Shown here one piece after another: positions 21,401-32,204 of a stretch of 64,000 nt of DNA. The notes under the pieces are model-generated. The model saw only the letters and a list, made by a program, of their open reading frames with translations, made no database searches and was not told the DNA's origin. The translations under genes and the position numbers were made by a program. This stretch comes from Limnephilus marmoratus (Eukaryota; Arthropoda; Insecta; Trichoptera; Limnephilidae). How positions within the stretch are numbered: position 1 is the first letter of the stretch; each line of letters opens with the position of its first letter. The stretch covers positions 8,575,721 through 8,639,720 of the forward strand of contig OU862928.1 in assembly GCA_917880885.1 (NCBI GenBank). The letters are read 5' to 3'.

Positions 21401-22207
21401 CATTTTTTTTTGAAATTGTTCTATTTGTTTAAATTTCTTTTGTGTATAAATATTTTGAAACAATTTTTTAAAATATTTATACGGCGTTATTCCTTTCATG
21501 TAATAAACTAAAATTAGTAATGGTGTAAGAAATTAATAAAAAAATAATAATATTATTTTTAATTAATAATAATAATTATTAACTGTTGTGTTAACTTATT
21601 AGCTGAGTTAAATTCCGTTTTTTTTTATTAAGTTAAAAATTACACAATGAAGCAATTATCATGCGCAACTGTCCGTGCTTTTTTTTTGTCAGTATCAGAG
21701 ATGGCATTGCGTACGGATTTGCATTTTTTGTGATTTTCTTTCTTTTCCACTTATTTACGGAAATTGCGTTTCATTTTATTTATACGTGAGAGGGAGATTT
21801 ATTATAATTATTATATTTTTCCTTTGGAGGGGTGCAGACATACGTTCACCTTTTGTCTCATTTTCGACTGTTAATGCGTAAGAAAGAGGGACTGCATTAT
21901 ATGTTTAAGAACAAAAGCAGAACAATCAGCGCATTGACATTTGACGTTTTTGAATTTTTTGAATTCACTCACTAATAAATATTAAACTTATCACAATATT
22001 GCTGCATCTCTTTCAAAAGATGAGAATTCGTTCCGTGCAAAGTGTATGAGGAATAAAATTTTCTTCATATTTTTTTTTCGTGAATTTTTTCGATGTTTTA
22101 ATAGTTATTCTGCTATTCGGGTCGGAGACAAATCCAACAAATCAAAGATCATCAAAATCGGTCCAGCCATTAAACGGTGTAACTAACCCGACTTTGTTTT
22201 ATATTAT

Positions 22208-22865
22208 ACTAGCTGATTCCCGGCATGCGTTGCTATGCCATTTAATAATGAAATTGCGTGTCCTTTCCCATTTGTCGAGTTTCCCTCCCCCTCCCAGGTC
22301 CCCTTACCCCTCCCTGGTTCCCTCCCCCTGCTGCAAACCCCCTACCCGAGTTCCCCTCCTTCCTCTCCCCTCCCACATTCCATACATGCAGTCCCGGTAC
22401 ATTCAGTTTTCAAACAGCTCGCGTGCCACCTATTATATTTTTGTACAAATTTCATAATGCCAGAGCACACCAGTAGTTTTATACAAACCTTGTCCTGACA
22501 ATAACGAACACAACAAAAAAGAATTATCCAATTTGGTGCTGTCGTTCGGAAGTTGTGCGCGTACATACATTTCGGTGATTCATTTTTATTTATATAGACT
22601 AGCTGATTCCCGGCATGCCTTGCTATGCCATTTAATAATGAAATTGCGTGTCCTTTCCCATTCGTCGAGTTTCCCTCCCCCCTCCCAGGTCCCCTTACCC
22701 CTCCCTGGTTCCCTCCCCCTGCTGCAACCCCCTACCAGTAGTTTTATACAAACCTTGTCCTGACAATAACGAACACAACAAAAAAGAATTATCCAATTTG
22801 GTGCTGTCGTTCGGAAGTTGTGCGCGTACATACATTTCGGCGAATCATTTTTATTTATATAGATA
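22208..22865 (+). repeat. Tandem pair of an interspersed repeat (family G)
   Basis: Copies start CTAGCTGATTCCCGGCATGC at about 22210 and 22600 and end with CATTTTTATTTATATAGA. The second lacks about 126 bp found in the first (from CCCGAGTTCCCCTCC to AGAGCACA). An inverted relative lies at 41466-41800. The pyrimidine-rich middle produces overlapping proline/serine-rich frames that I do not regard as genes. Confidence 0.8.
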
Positions 22866-23685
22866 GATTATAGATTATATAAGATAATGCTAATTTAGTT
22901 TGTATTCTACGGCATGGACATCATCAAATGATAACGTACTGATTAAACTAATTTATTAAATTTCTTGGCGTGATATAATTGTTTTAAAATTACTTACACT
23001 TAACTTTTCATTAAACTTTATCAGTCAATAACAATTAGTGAGCATATTATTCTTCATTTTAAAATGTCTCCTTATCCCCCCCCCCCTTTTTTTCTTCCTT
23101 TTTATTATTATTACTCATTCATTCAATAATTAAGTTACTAGACCGGTTCAAATCTCAGGCGTAATTACCAAATGACATTCTATGGACTTACGTAATAGGT
23201 ACATAACGTAGTATTAATTTAATTTAACATACCTTATAATCTGTATTATAATGTACTGTGTATGTCTTAATAAACAAATAAAATAAACATATTTTGAAGA
23301 GATGTCGTAGTCAAATAATTTATTTTACGAGCAGTGAATATAATGTGAAAATATTTAATGGCAAAAAATACTTAGAGCTTATAGAGTCTTACAAAGTACT
23401 AAGAATAGGGCGGAAATATACCCACAAAAGCATGAGCATGAGCACCGAACAGAAAATTCTTAGAAGTATAAGATTACATTACATATAAATGCCAATTTGA
23501 GTTAAGTCTTTCGACCTGTCTGGCCAACAAAATTGAATGTTAGGTCCCCTAGCCTTAGAATATCGATAAAGATTTTATCGACAATGTCGGTTATTAGTCA
23601 ATGTTCTTGAGTACGACTGTAGTTCGCTGACGAACGAACGTCATTTGCGAGCCCCTAGGACAAAGCAGTTAAGGCGATGTACAAG
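22866..23685. other. No gene recognised
   Basis: AT-rich DNA with a C10 run near 23080. A 64-codon frame at 23294-23488 has no motif. Confidence 0.35.
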
Positions 23686-23689
23686 AAAG

Positions 23690-24450
23690 TAAAGCAAGAA
23701 TAAACGGAAAAGTAATATCTTATGCTGATGACACGCGAATATTTTTATTAATGCACTAAAAAACTGGTTCGATAAAAATCTCCTCTCTTCAAATACCGAA
23801 AAAAACAAACTTTATCCCATTCTCTATCAATAAATTTAAATCAAAACCAGAAATTAAAATTATAATACATCGGAGTAAATGTAGTGAAACTAATTGTAAT
23901 CAAGCATGTTCTACACTTAATTCAACTTCCAAAATTAAATATTTTGGTGTATATATAGATCGACATAAATGGAAAACACATATTTATGAACTTGTCAAAA
24001 GAATTAGGAAATATACATATTTATTAGAAATATTCTCAGACCGGATAACCTAAAAAGAGTGAGTACTATGCAATTGTTCAATCTATATTACAATACGGTA
24101 TTATAGGATGGGGAGGAACATATGATGTTATGGTAAATCCTCTCAAAATAGTTCAATGATTAATAATTAAGGTTATCCTGAAAAAAGCATCTATATTTTC
24201 TACCGAAAAAATCTTTTTAATATTCAACGTATCTTCAATGGACAATATATAAAAAAAATATTCAATACTCCAACTTTCAAAGAAATACAGCTAAAAAAAA
24301 TTACATTTCAATATATCAACAAGATATCAAAACAATATTGAAATCCCAAAATTTAATACCAAGTACATCCAAAATACCTATCTGTACCTAGGTATAAATT
24401 ATTTCAACAAATTCCTGTTAAAACTAAAAATTATTGAAAATAAACGTGTA
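23690..24450 (+). pseudogene. Decayed LINE reverse transcriptase remnant
   Basis: Pieces in several frames read ISYADDTRIF (the RT catalytic YADD box), NALKNWFDKNLLSSN, and ACSTLNST followed by KIKYFGVYIDRHKW. These line up in order with the intact-frame RT at 62975-63940 (SFADDT, WLDTNLLTLN, CSTLKSS, KYLGIIIHN). Stops and frameshifts are frequent, and a deletion follows the YADD box, so this is an old relative of that LINE family. Start and end are approximate. Confidence 0.7.
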
Positions 24451-24473
24451 ACAGACGTCTTGATGCATTAGAT

Positions 24474-25062
24474 CTTGTTTACGTGAAACTTTTGCAGCTG
24501 GTCGCCACACCTGTTCCTTCAGAATATTACTGCCTACAAGAGAACAGTAAACAACTAATGGACAAGTCGATTCTTGCAAAATACCTCGCATTATCACAAA
24601 CCACAGGTGCGAAATGCGGTCAACCCATGCAAGAAAAACACTTCGTGTCTAAACTAATTTGTTTACGTGAAAAATCACAGCTGGCCGCCGCACGTGTCCC
24701 TTCAAAACATTATTTATTTATTTATTTAATACAAACGGCATAAGTATGCCATAAACACTAATTACATGTCACAAATTCATATTCAAAATATCAGTAATGA
24801 TAAAACAGTGTATGTATAACAGTTAGTTGTGACGATACATTGGGAAGTGACAACAGAGATACCTTTACATGAAAAAATCTATAACACAAATAAAATTAGT
24901 AGTGATTTAAAAAATATGATAGCATAGCCTTCTTGTACCCTCACATCTGCATATCTATTAGTAACTTCATGTTACTAATAGATTATCGCCTACTACCTAT
25001 TAAGAGAAGAGTAAACAATATATTAATCAAGTCGATTCTTGCAAAATGTTACACAAAAGGCT
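24474..25062. repeat. Direct repeat of about 185 bp, second copy interrupted
   Basis: TTGTTTACGTGAAA followed by CAGCTGG(T/C)CGCC and later AAGTCGATTCTTGCAAAAT occurs at 24476-24590 and again from 24658. The second copy is split by about 260 bp (24703-24960) and resumes near 24985 to reach AAGTCGATTCTTGCAAAATG at 25030. Confidence 0.6.
24703..24960 (-). mobile_element. LINE 3' end, probable
   Basis: TTATTTATTTATTTAATAC at the left is an A-rich tail read on the minus strand. It is followed by a GGCATAAGTATGCC hairpin (24729-24742). The piece splits a direct repeat. The right junction lies at a perfect 12-bp palindrome, TCTATTAGTAAC / GTTACTAATAGA (about 24953-24982). Confidence 0.45.
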
Positions 25063-25568
25063 GCACGTGTTGTTCAAGCGCTAAAGCACTTAGCAACTAA
25101 AACGCCTTGCATTATATTGATGATAAATCCTGCATTTTAAGCAGGTGCGTTCGTCCGCCTGGGGAAATCAGATCAACTCAGGCAAGAAAACAATACACAT
25201 GTCCAAACCAGTTTGTTATTCAAACCTGCCTTAAACACCTGGGGTAATTAAGATAAACAACAGATGCAGAAATGCAAAACATGTTTACGTTTTCCTTCAA
25301 AACAGGTGTGCGTAAAATTTAGTATAAAAACCATCTGAAAATAAATATTTCATGTCATTACCCAAGAAGTCTTTGAGTTCTTATTATCTCCCGAAACCGA
25401 AGTGACGATCGGAGTCCAGCGCCCTATTGTTTATAGTATTTGTATGGAACAAAGAAGTGGTCTCATAAAAAACGTAAATTCCAAATTAAATTTTAAAAAA
25501 TTACCTGAAACAAATGAAAGAGCATATTACTATTTTTAATATTTCAGTTCATTTCATTTAAATGTTGA
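25063..25568. other. No gene recognised; promoter-like motif
   Basis: AGTATAAAAACC (25320-25331) followed about 15 bp later by AATAAATATT resembles the TATA and poly(A) signals of an LTR, but no second LTR or matching element was found. Confidence 0.3.
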
Positions 25569-25570
25569 AA

Positions 25571-25855
25571 TCTGTTTACTAATATATCTCAAGTTTCACT
25601 AAGATAGCTATTGTCATTAGTTGCAATATTACTATTCACTTACTCAAATGATAGCATTGGCAACATGAATTCATGTGGTGAGGGAAGGCTTTTATTATAT
25701 TCATATTACAAATCTGTTTACTAATATATCTCAAGTTTCACTAAGATAGCTATTGTCATTAGTTGCAATATTACTATTCACTTACTCAAATGATAACATT
25801 GGCAACATGAATTCATGTGGTGAGGGAAGGCTTTTATTATATTCATATTACAAAT
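25571..25855. repeat. 142-bp direct duplication
   Basis: TCTGTTTACTAATATATCTC begins at 25571 and 25713. The two copies differ at very few positions (for example ATAGCATT / ATAACATT). Confidence 0.95.
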
Positions 25856-25869
25856 CTATTTAACATGTA

Positions 25870-27456
25870 AAAACTCAAATATTTCTATTGATTTTAATGA
25901 CCTTGTTATTGATGAAATCGATGTTCAGCGTAAAATTACACTATTAGATAGTCAAAAATCCGCTGGCCCAGACACCATACCAGCAATTTATTTAAAAAAA
26001 CTGTGTATCTAGCTTAAAAGGTCATTTAACCAATATATTCAATATATCATTAGCATCAGGCCTTTTCCCTCAAAAATGGAAGATCAGTTTCCTTAGTCCT
26101 ATCTATAAAAAAGGTGATAAAACGGATGCTTCTAACTACAGACCTATTTGCATACAATCAGCGATACCTAAGTTGTTTGAATCCGTAGTTCTATCAAAAT
26201 TTATATTACAGGCTCGTAAAATCATTTCCCCCCACCAACATGGATTTATATCCGGAAGATCTACACTTACAAACTTAATTATATACGAAAAATATATTTT
26301 AGACAATCTAAATTCAAAATTGCAAACGGATGCAGTTTACACAGATTTCAGCAAAGCATTCGAGAAAGTTTTCCAAAAAATCTTATTAAACAAACTTAAA
26401 GTATATGGGATAAAAGGAAATCTACTAAAATGGTTTGAGACCTATTTAACATCTAGAAAACTATACGTTAAACTATCTAACCATATGTCAAACGAAATTG
26501 AAGCTTCAAGTGGGGTGCCCCAAGGTTCTCATCTAGGTCCTATTCTTTTTTTGCTATTTATTAATGACATTGTTTCAATATTTGAAGGTATCCATTTCCT
26601 ATTGTTTGCTGATGACTTGAAAATATACACTATTATAAGAAATTTAATGGACTGTCTTGTATTGCAAAACAACTTGGATCGATTATATAATTGGTGTAAC
26701 ATAAATGATTTGTTTTTAAACATTAACAATTGTCAATCTATAAGTTTTTCTCGAAATAAAAATCCAACACTCTTTCAATATCACATTAACAATGTGAATC
26801 TCTCTACAGTAACATTAATAAAGGATCTGGGTATCGTTTTTGATAACAAGATGACATTTATCCTCCACATTGATGCAATCACGAATAAAGCACTTAAATG
26901 TCTCGGTTTTGTGTTAAGATCGTCCAAAGATCTAATGCATACTAACACACTCAAAACTCTATACATAACGCTAGTCTGAAGTATTCTTGAGTATAATTCC
27001 TCTCTCTGGTCGCCATTATACAATGTGCATTCACATAAAATTGAAAGAGTACAACATAAATTTTTAAGGCATATAAATTACAAATTAAAAATTCCAATAG
27101 AAAATTTAAATTATAATTATTTGATGCAATTGCTTAAATTACCTGAATTGTCACAGCGAAGAAAAATCTGCGATGTTTTATTATTATTTAAAATTATCAA
27201 CGGATATTTGGATAGCCCTGAACTTGTGAACATGATAAATTATCAAGTACCTAACAATTACAACACCAGACTCCATGCTCCATTTAACGTAGTTGCTTCT
27301 CGCACTAATTTTATGTTCAACTCTTGTCTTCAGAGATTGCATCGTGTGGGGAATGAAACTTGCTCTGTCGATATTTTTTTTTATAAAAACATCGCTTCCT
27401 TCAAAAAGCGTATATGTATGCAGATGCAAAAATCCTTAAATGTACCAGATTGTTAA
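25870..27456 (+). pseudogene. LINE ORF2: reverse transcriptase and C-terminal region, broken
   Basis: Reading starts with a SAGPDTIPAIYLKK segment, shifts frame near 26000-26015, and enters the RT at 26050. Visible RT motifs are NYRPICIQSAIPKLFE, YTDFSKAFEKV, SGVPQGSHLGPILFLLFIND and FADDLK (catalytic Asp pair at 26611-26616). A TGA at 26977-26979 interrupts the frame. It then resumes as SILEYNSSLWSPLYNVHSHK, and KIERVQHKFLRHINY opens the C-terminal region, which ends at 27456. The APE-type endonuclease half is missing. The order and motifs fit Jockey-like LINEs. One frameshift and one stop make this copy non-functional, although all RT catalytic residues remain readable. Confidence 0.85.
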
Positions 27457-27804
27457 AGTATCAAATTTAATACCCATTGCTCTGTAACTACTTTCATAGT
27501 ATCTACTTACTTCTTTATACATATATATAATTGCTGTGTACCTTTCATTTTATTTTTTTCCTGATAATAACAAACTAATGTAAAAATCCTTAAATGTTTC
27601 ACATTGTTGACAGTAACAAACTTAATACCCACTGCTCTGTAACTACATTCATGATAACTTCATTCATAGTACCTACTTACTTATTTACATATGTAATTAC
27701 TGTGTACCTTTTCTTTTTTTTTCTCTTTTTCATAATAATAACAAACATACGTACATTTATGATAGCAAAAAAAAATTATAATAAAAAAAAAAAAAAAAAA
27801 AAAA
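27457..27804 (+). mobile_element. LINE 3' UTR with internal duplication and A-tail
   Basis: Downstream of the ORF, AATCCTTAAATGT...TTTAATACCCATTGC is followed about 156 bp later by a second, similar copy (from about 27584). The element ends in a long A run (27782-27804). A duplicated 3' UTR is a feature of this LINE copy. Confidence 0.65.
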
Positions 27805-27884
27805 TTTATTACAAGAAAATTACCTACTTTTATATTAATCGTTAAAAATGTTTTACACCACTGCAATACCGGTATGCTTCAAGT

Positions 27885-28160
27885 ATATTTGGAATCACAT
27901 TTTGTGTGATATTGTGACAATAATTATTGAATATAATGTAGCGTGAGCCCAAATACGAATCCGCTGGTTGAACTCCTTTGTAAACAATTACTTGAATATT
28001 AATACCTACTTATGTTAAGCCTACTTATATCTTTCTAGCTCTGTTTATCATTTTATGTACCATATACTTATGAAACTGCATACTTGTTATAATGCTCCTG
28101 TACAATTTATTTTATATGTAAAAGCCATCAAGGCGTAAACAAACAAATAAATATCGATAA
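27885..28160 (+). mobile_element. LINE 3' tail, probable
   Basis: This non-coding stretch ends GGCGTAAACAAACAAATAAATA, a typical repeat-type LINE tail. No coding part is attached. Confidence 0.35.
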
Positions 28161-28419
28161 CGCTATTGATGAAAAAGGGTGTGCAAATGAGCAGATTTAG
28201 TCGTTCTGAACTTCTGATTAAAGATTTACGATCACTTGACGTGCCCGGGAGTGAAAAAAACTATAACTGATATTTTCAATAAAAAAATATCGATGTGCTA
28301 TTGTAAAAATGTAATAATCTTACGCTAATATGGTTATTTTAGTCACCAACGTTATCGATACAAACTTTATCGACGTGCTAGTGAGCAGATTTAGTCGTCC
28401 TGAACTGTAATTGTTTATT

Positions 28420-28740
28420 CCCGGGAGTGTAAACAAATAATAACTGAAGTTTATTCATGGTTATGCCAGGGAGAGTAAACAAATAATAACTGATGTTTTT
28501 TCGCGGTAATGCCGCGGTAACGCGGGAGTGTAAACAAATAATAACTGATGTTTATTCGCGGTAATGCCCGGGAGTGTAAACAAATAATAACTGAAGTTTA
28601 TTCATGGTAATGCCAGGGAGAGTAAACAAATAATAACTGATGTTTATTCGCGGTAATGCCCGGGAGTGTAAACAAATAATAACTGATTTTTTTTCGCGGT
28701 AATGCCCGGGAGTGTAAACAAATAATAACTGATGTTTCCA
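28420..28740. repeat. 46-bp minisatellite, seven units
   Basis: GGGAGtGTAAACAAATAATA recurs at 28433, 28479, 28524, 28570, 28616, 28662 and 28708. Two sub-types alternate: CCCGGGAGTG with ATTCGCGG, and CCAGGGAGAG with TTCATGG. A diverged single copy lies at about 28243. Confidence 0.92.
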
Positions 28741-29106
28741 ACAATATTTTCACTTGCTTGTCCTAGAGTCTACTCAGGAAAGAATTACGTTGTTTGTAAA
28801 TGTAAAGAAAAATTTCGAAAAGTTTGGAAAAATTGAGTTAACTACGGGCACACGAACACGCCCGCAAAATACTTCTAGCGGTTAAGGTCTTCAGTGGTCG
28901 GGAGTGAGGAATTATGTAGAAAGAAATATGTATTTATTATTTATGTATGCCGAATATAACAATGCGAAAGAAAAAATATTCGAGAGAAAATTATGAAGAT
29001 CAGAGTTTTTTCAACTTTTTGCGACTTTCCGTCTCCTTTATAAATACATTTTTTCACCCCCCTCCTTCCCCGCCATCCTTCTTCCCACGTTTCATAACAT
29101 TGCCAA
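28741..29106. other. No gene recognised
   Basis: No motif was seen; a pyrimidine-rich stretch starts at 29053. Confidence 0.35.
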
Positions 29107-29330
29107 TAATTTTGTGGTTGTGCAAGTCCCAACTGCAAGGAACCAGTACGATTATGGCAACCCCATTGTGGGGTATGTTGCGATGGGGAAAGAATTAAGG
29201 GGGAGAGATGGGAAAGATAAAGATTGATGACCATACCCGGCTATTCACAACTGGTCACCAAACAGTTAAAACACGGCTTTTGGCATTTCAAGATATAGAC
29301 AGATAATAGATACTCTCAGTATCGCCCTAA
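29107..29330 (-). mobile_element. SINE B copy, strongly diverged
   Basis: Matches in order on the + strand: GTGCAAGTCCCAACTGCAAG, CAACCCCATTGTGGGGTATG, CCCGGCTATTCACAACTGGT and GATACTCTCAGTATCGCCCT. This is the SINE B body in minus orientation. The head is absent. Confidence 0.7.
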
Positions 29331-30118
29331 ACATTTTTTTTTAAATTTCTAATAAGGAATTAAGCGATTTGTCCAAATAAAAGTCACCATCTCACTGACA
29401 ATTCAATCTTAAGGCAGGTGGGTACCGTAATTATGAAAATTATACGAATAAGTCTAAATAAACACAACGATTTCACATTGAAAAAAATAATCTTTTCTGA
29501 ACCATTAAAACAGCCACCATCTTGAAACGGAACGTACAAATAAATTCATAAACAGACGACCAGTGAAAAAAAGAACAAGGCGTCACATAAAATACCTAAA
29601 ATCATTTTCTGTGTCTTTTTCTATTTCATTATTGTATTGTCATTATGTAAAAAATTTAAATAAAATAAAGTACATTATTTACCATTTCCCTGATTTGTTC
29701 AGCAACGTTTACACGCCTATTCATCCCACATTACGAATAATCATTATTCCAACAAAACAATTATTTCGTAACGAAATTTGATTCGTCACAATTCACACAA
29801 AAGCAGACTCGGCATAAGGAAATTCAACCGCATTTTCTCGCAGAAACTCCGACAACCTTACTTTACCCAGAAGCAGGAACTATTTCCCAAAGCCGCAAAG
29901 TGTTCATGTAGAGCAGCCGGAAATGCTTTATTTATTCCTCCCACCTCCCCCCCCTACTCCCCCTCTCTGACACCATCTTCAGCCTGCGCAGGGCCGGAAC
30001 TAAAACGAAATAATAAAAAATAAAATAAGAGAGATTCGTTAACATCAATTTTGGGAGATATTTTGCGCAGACAACAAACAAGCGTAGAGTCTTTTTGGGA
30101 GATATTTTATTTTTTTAA
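29331..30118. other. No gene recognised
   Basis: AT-rich DNA. Small open frames at 29563-29781 and 29778-30023 show no domain. Confidence 0.35.
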
Positions 30119-30264
30119 AATTCTATTTATTAATTATTCTTTTTAATTGATAAACTAACGTTTAAGACAAGATTTTTATGCATAGCACAAAGGGTGACAA
30201 TTATTATAAGCAATAATTATCAGCCTGAAACACTCATTTACATTGAAAAAATCTTCCGAGAAAA

Positions 30265-30312
30265 GACTTGAACTTGTGTCCTTCTGATTTCCGGTCAGGT
30301 GCTCTACCACTG
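30265..30312 (-). pseudogene. tRNA-like sequence, truncated
   Basis: On the minus strand it matches the middle of the plus copy (CAGTGGTAGAGCACCTGACC, then a decayed AAGTTCAAGTC B-box). Both acceptor strands are missing. Confidence 0.65.
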
Positions 30313-30327
30313 GCGGGTATTAGTCAA

Positions 30328-30399
30328 GCCGACATAGCTCAGTGGTAAAGCACCTAACCGGCAATCAGAAGGGCACGGGTTCAAGTCCCGTTGGCGGCA
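30328..30399 (+). tRNA. tRNA-like sequence (anticodon-position GGC)
   Basis: It begins GCCGACATAGCTCAGTGG and ends GGGTTCAAGTCCCGTTGGCGGCA. A cloverleaf fits: the acceptor arm has one mismatch, the T arm ACGGG/CCCGT is perfect, and the D loop is one nucleotide shorter than in the copy at 57923. The base before the anticodon is C instead of the usual T. It is probably the promoter head of a mobile element rather than a working tRNA gene. Confidence 0.55.
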
Positions 30400-30821
30400 G
30401 GTATCTTTTCTCGGAAGCTTTTTTCAATGTAGCTGAGTGTGTCAGGCTGATAATTATTGCTTATAATAATTCTATTTATTAAATAAAACCAAAAAGTACG
30501 TTCGTTACAGTGCAGTATTGAGAATATTTACAGACACAATATTTCATGATGGGTACCGATGATATGTTTCTTTGTAGTGTCTTGTTTATCGTGTGTATAT
30601 TTAGTAATTACCGGGTGATGTGCGTATTGGGTAGGTGTGTGTGTATATGTGAGTTTGTTTGTAGATGTGAGAAGTGGTGATGTGTGAAGGGAAATGGATG
30701 CGCATTGAACTGTTTATATTATTAACATGATGCTTTTTTATATTTGGGCAGTGAATCGGAGAAAATGTCGATGTTAAGAGTGAATAAGAGTACTCAATAA
30801 GATATACCATGCAGTATGTTA

Positions 30822-31160
30822 AGGGACGTACTTGACTTACTTTAACCAGTGATTCCTGACATTATTTGGAGTAAAAAATGTTAATGAAATTTTAAGTCTC
30901 CGGTGACATTTTTGAAGTTTTTTTTCTACAAAAACATAAAAATAGTAGGTGTTGGACAGTTAGGGGCGGGGTGAGAGGCTGGGCGGTTACTTGGCTGAGT
31001 TACCAGTGACGACTTGTGGAAGAGAATTTTTTTGTTCTATTTTGAAGAAAAACAAATTAAGAGTCATCCAAAAAGACACCGAAATTCATTAACATTTTTT
31101 ACTCTAAATAATGCCAGGAATAACTAGTTAAAGGAAATCGAGTAGGTCCTTTCACACTGT
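30822..31160. mobile_element. MITE with about 75-bp inverted ends
   Basis: 30822-30900 (ending in GAGTAAAAAATGTTAATGAA) and 31075-31160 are imperfect reverse complements. Shared blocks include CCTGaCATTATTTgGAGTAA and AGTAAAAAATGTTAATGAA. The arms enclose about 175 bp without coding potential. It abuts the mariner remnant on the right. Confidence 0.7.
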
Positions 31161-31520
31161 ATATATAGGTCGTGGCTCGTTCGGTGCACACCATTCACTT
31201 TCTTGATGCATGGATTGCGTGTCATACTCATAAATCCACGCCTCGTCTTCAATGATGATTCGTTTGATAAATGTTGGATCGGAACTAGCCTTTAATTATG
31301 TCTCGCGATTTCAACGCGTTCCTTTTCTTTCCATGAAATTGAGGTTTTTCGGCACCAGTTTTATAGTAACACGTCGAGGCCCAAATCACTAATCAAAATG
31401 TCTTGAGCGGATCCATAAGCGATGTCTAAGACCCCTGTCAGCTCTCTGATGGTCAGTTTGCGGTTTTTGATTGACATTTTTCTCTTGATTTTTTCGATGT
31501 TTTCATCAGTTTAGGGCGTA
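31157..31520 (-). pseudogene. Mariner-type transposase remnant
   Basis: On the minus strand one frame reads NRKLTIRELTGVLDIAYGSA followed by QDILISDLGL, the second helix-turn-helix of mariner transposases. After stops and a frame change it reads RIIIEDEAWIYEYD followed by SEWCAPNEPRP, the block around the first catalytic Asp (the D of DEAW). The second and third catalytic Asp residues are not present. The gene is dead; no terminal inverted repeats were recognised for it. It adjoins the 30822-31160 MITE, and the two may derive from one element. Confidence 0.75.
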
Positions 31521-31593
31521 ATACCCAATAAAAAAAAATAAAAAGGTAATTCACTTTCCACAAAGCTTGCCGTTTAAAAGCAGCCTCAATTAA

Positions 31594-32199
31594 CTAACTA
31601 ACTAACGAGAGGACGGACCGCCAAACAACTCGGTCTAGGCACACACTCTTTGCCTCACTCACATTCATACATCGTCTCATACATTCTCTTCTATTATTCT
31701 GACTTTTGATATGGCCCGACTCAAGTATCTGATTCACTTGATCGTGCCATGCTTTCTTCGGGCGTCCCCGACTTCTTCTACCATTCACATTCACGTCGTA
31801 TATTCTTCTTACACTACTTTCTTCGTTCATTGGCTCTACATGCCCAAACCGTCTGAGGGTCCCTTTCTTAATCTTACTCATTATGCTTACATCAGCCTTA
31901 CATTCTTTGCGGATATCCACATTTCTCACATGACCACACATTGTTTTACCACACATACGTCTCAGGGATCTCATTTCAACAGCATTCAGTTTACTTTCAT
32001 CCTTCCTCTGCCAGTTCCATGCCTCACTGCCATACATCAGGGTAGGTACCAGGACTCCATTGTGGACTGCTAACTTCGCTTCTTTTGACAATTTTTTATT
32101 AGCGCCAACGGCATTCAGTCCACCATTAATGGAGTTTCCTGCATTCACCCTTCTTTCAATATCTCCATCAGCCTTCCCATCTCTCGAAAGCAGCCCCAC
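31594..32199 (-). pseudogene. LINE ORF2 C-terminal remnant (RTE/endonuclease-RT type)
   Basis: The 201-codon frame reads LSRDGKADGDIERRVNAG, then LVPTLMYGSEAWNWQ, EMRSLRRMCGKTMCGHVRN, LRRFGHVEPMNEESS and RSRGRPKKAWHDQVN. This is the standard C-terminal signature of LINE polyproteins of the RTE-like group. The catalytic YxDD segment would lie upstream (right of 32200) and is absent, so the copy is 5'-truncated. The frame that remains is uninterrupted to its stop at 31594, which argues for a recent insertion. Directly upstream the DNA turns into unrelated AT-rich sequence. Confidence 0.8.
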
Positions 32200-32204
32200 T
32201 AATG

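Larger units (their letters stand above)
30119..30482. mobile_element. Palindromic tRNA-like element, copy 1, with 15-bp target duplication
   Basis: The element lies between two exact copies of AATTCTATTTATTAA (30119-30133 and 30468-30482). Its left arm contains CAGCCTGAAACACTCATTTA and CTTCCGAGAAAAGA. The right arm carries the reverse complement of these (TCTTTTCTCGGAAG, then GTGTCAGGCTGATAATTATT). Next to the arms, two tRNA-like sequences face each other: a truncated minus copy (30265-30312) and a near-complete plus copy (30328-30399). The left arm is extended by about 85 bp (GATAAACTAACGTTT...) that the right arm lacks. A long duplication of this size fits LINE-machinery insertion. The same structure recurs at 57632-58078. 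Confidence 0.8.

Noticed and set aside
22080..22866. Several proline/serine-rich frames
   Set aside because: Shadows of the pyrimidine-rich part of a duplicated interspersed repeat.
25310..25440. Solo LTR (TATAAAA plus AATAAAT)
   Set aside because: Only generic signals; no partner LTR, target duplication or defined ends could be seen.
31711..32073. 120-codon plus-strand frame
   Set aside because: Antisense shadow of the RTE-type LINE coding region.
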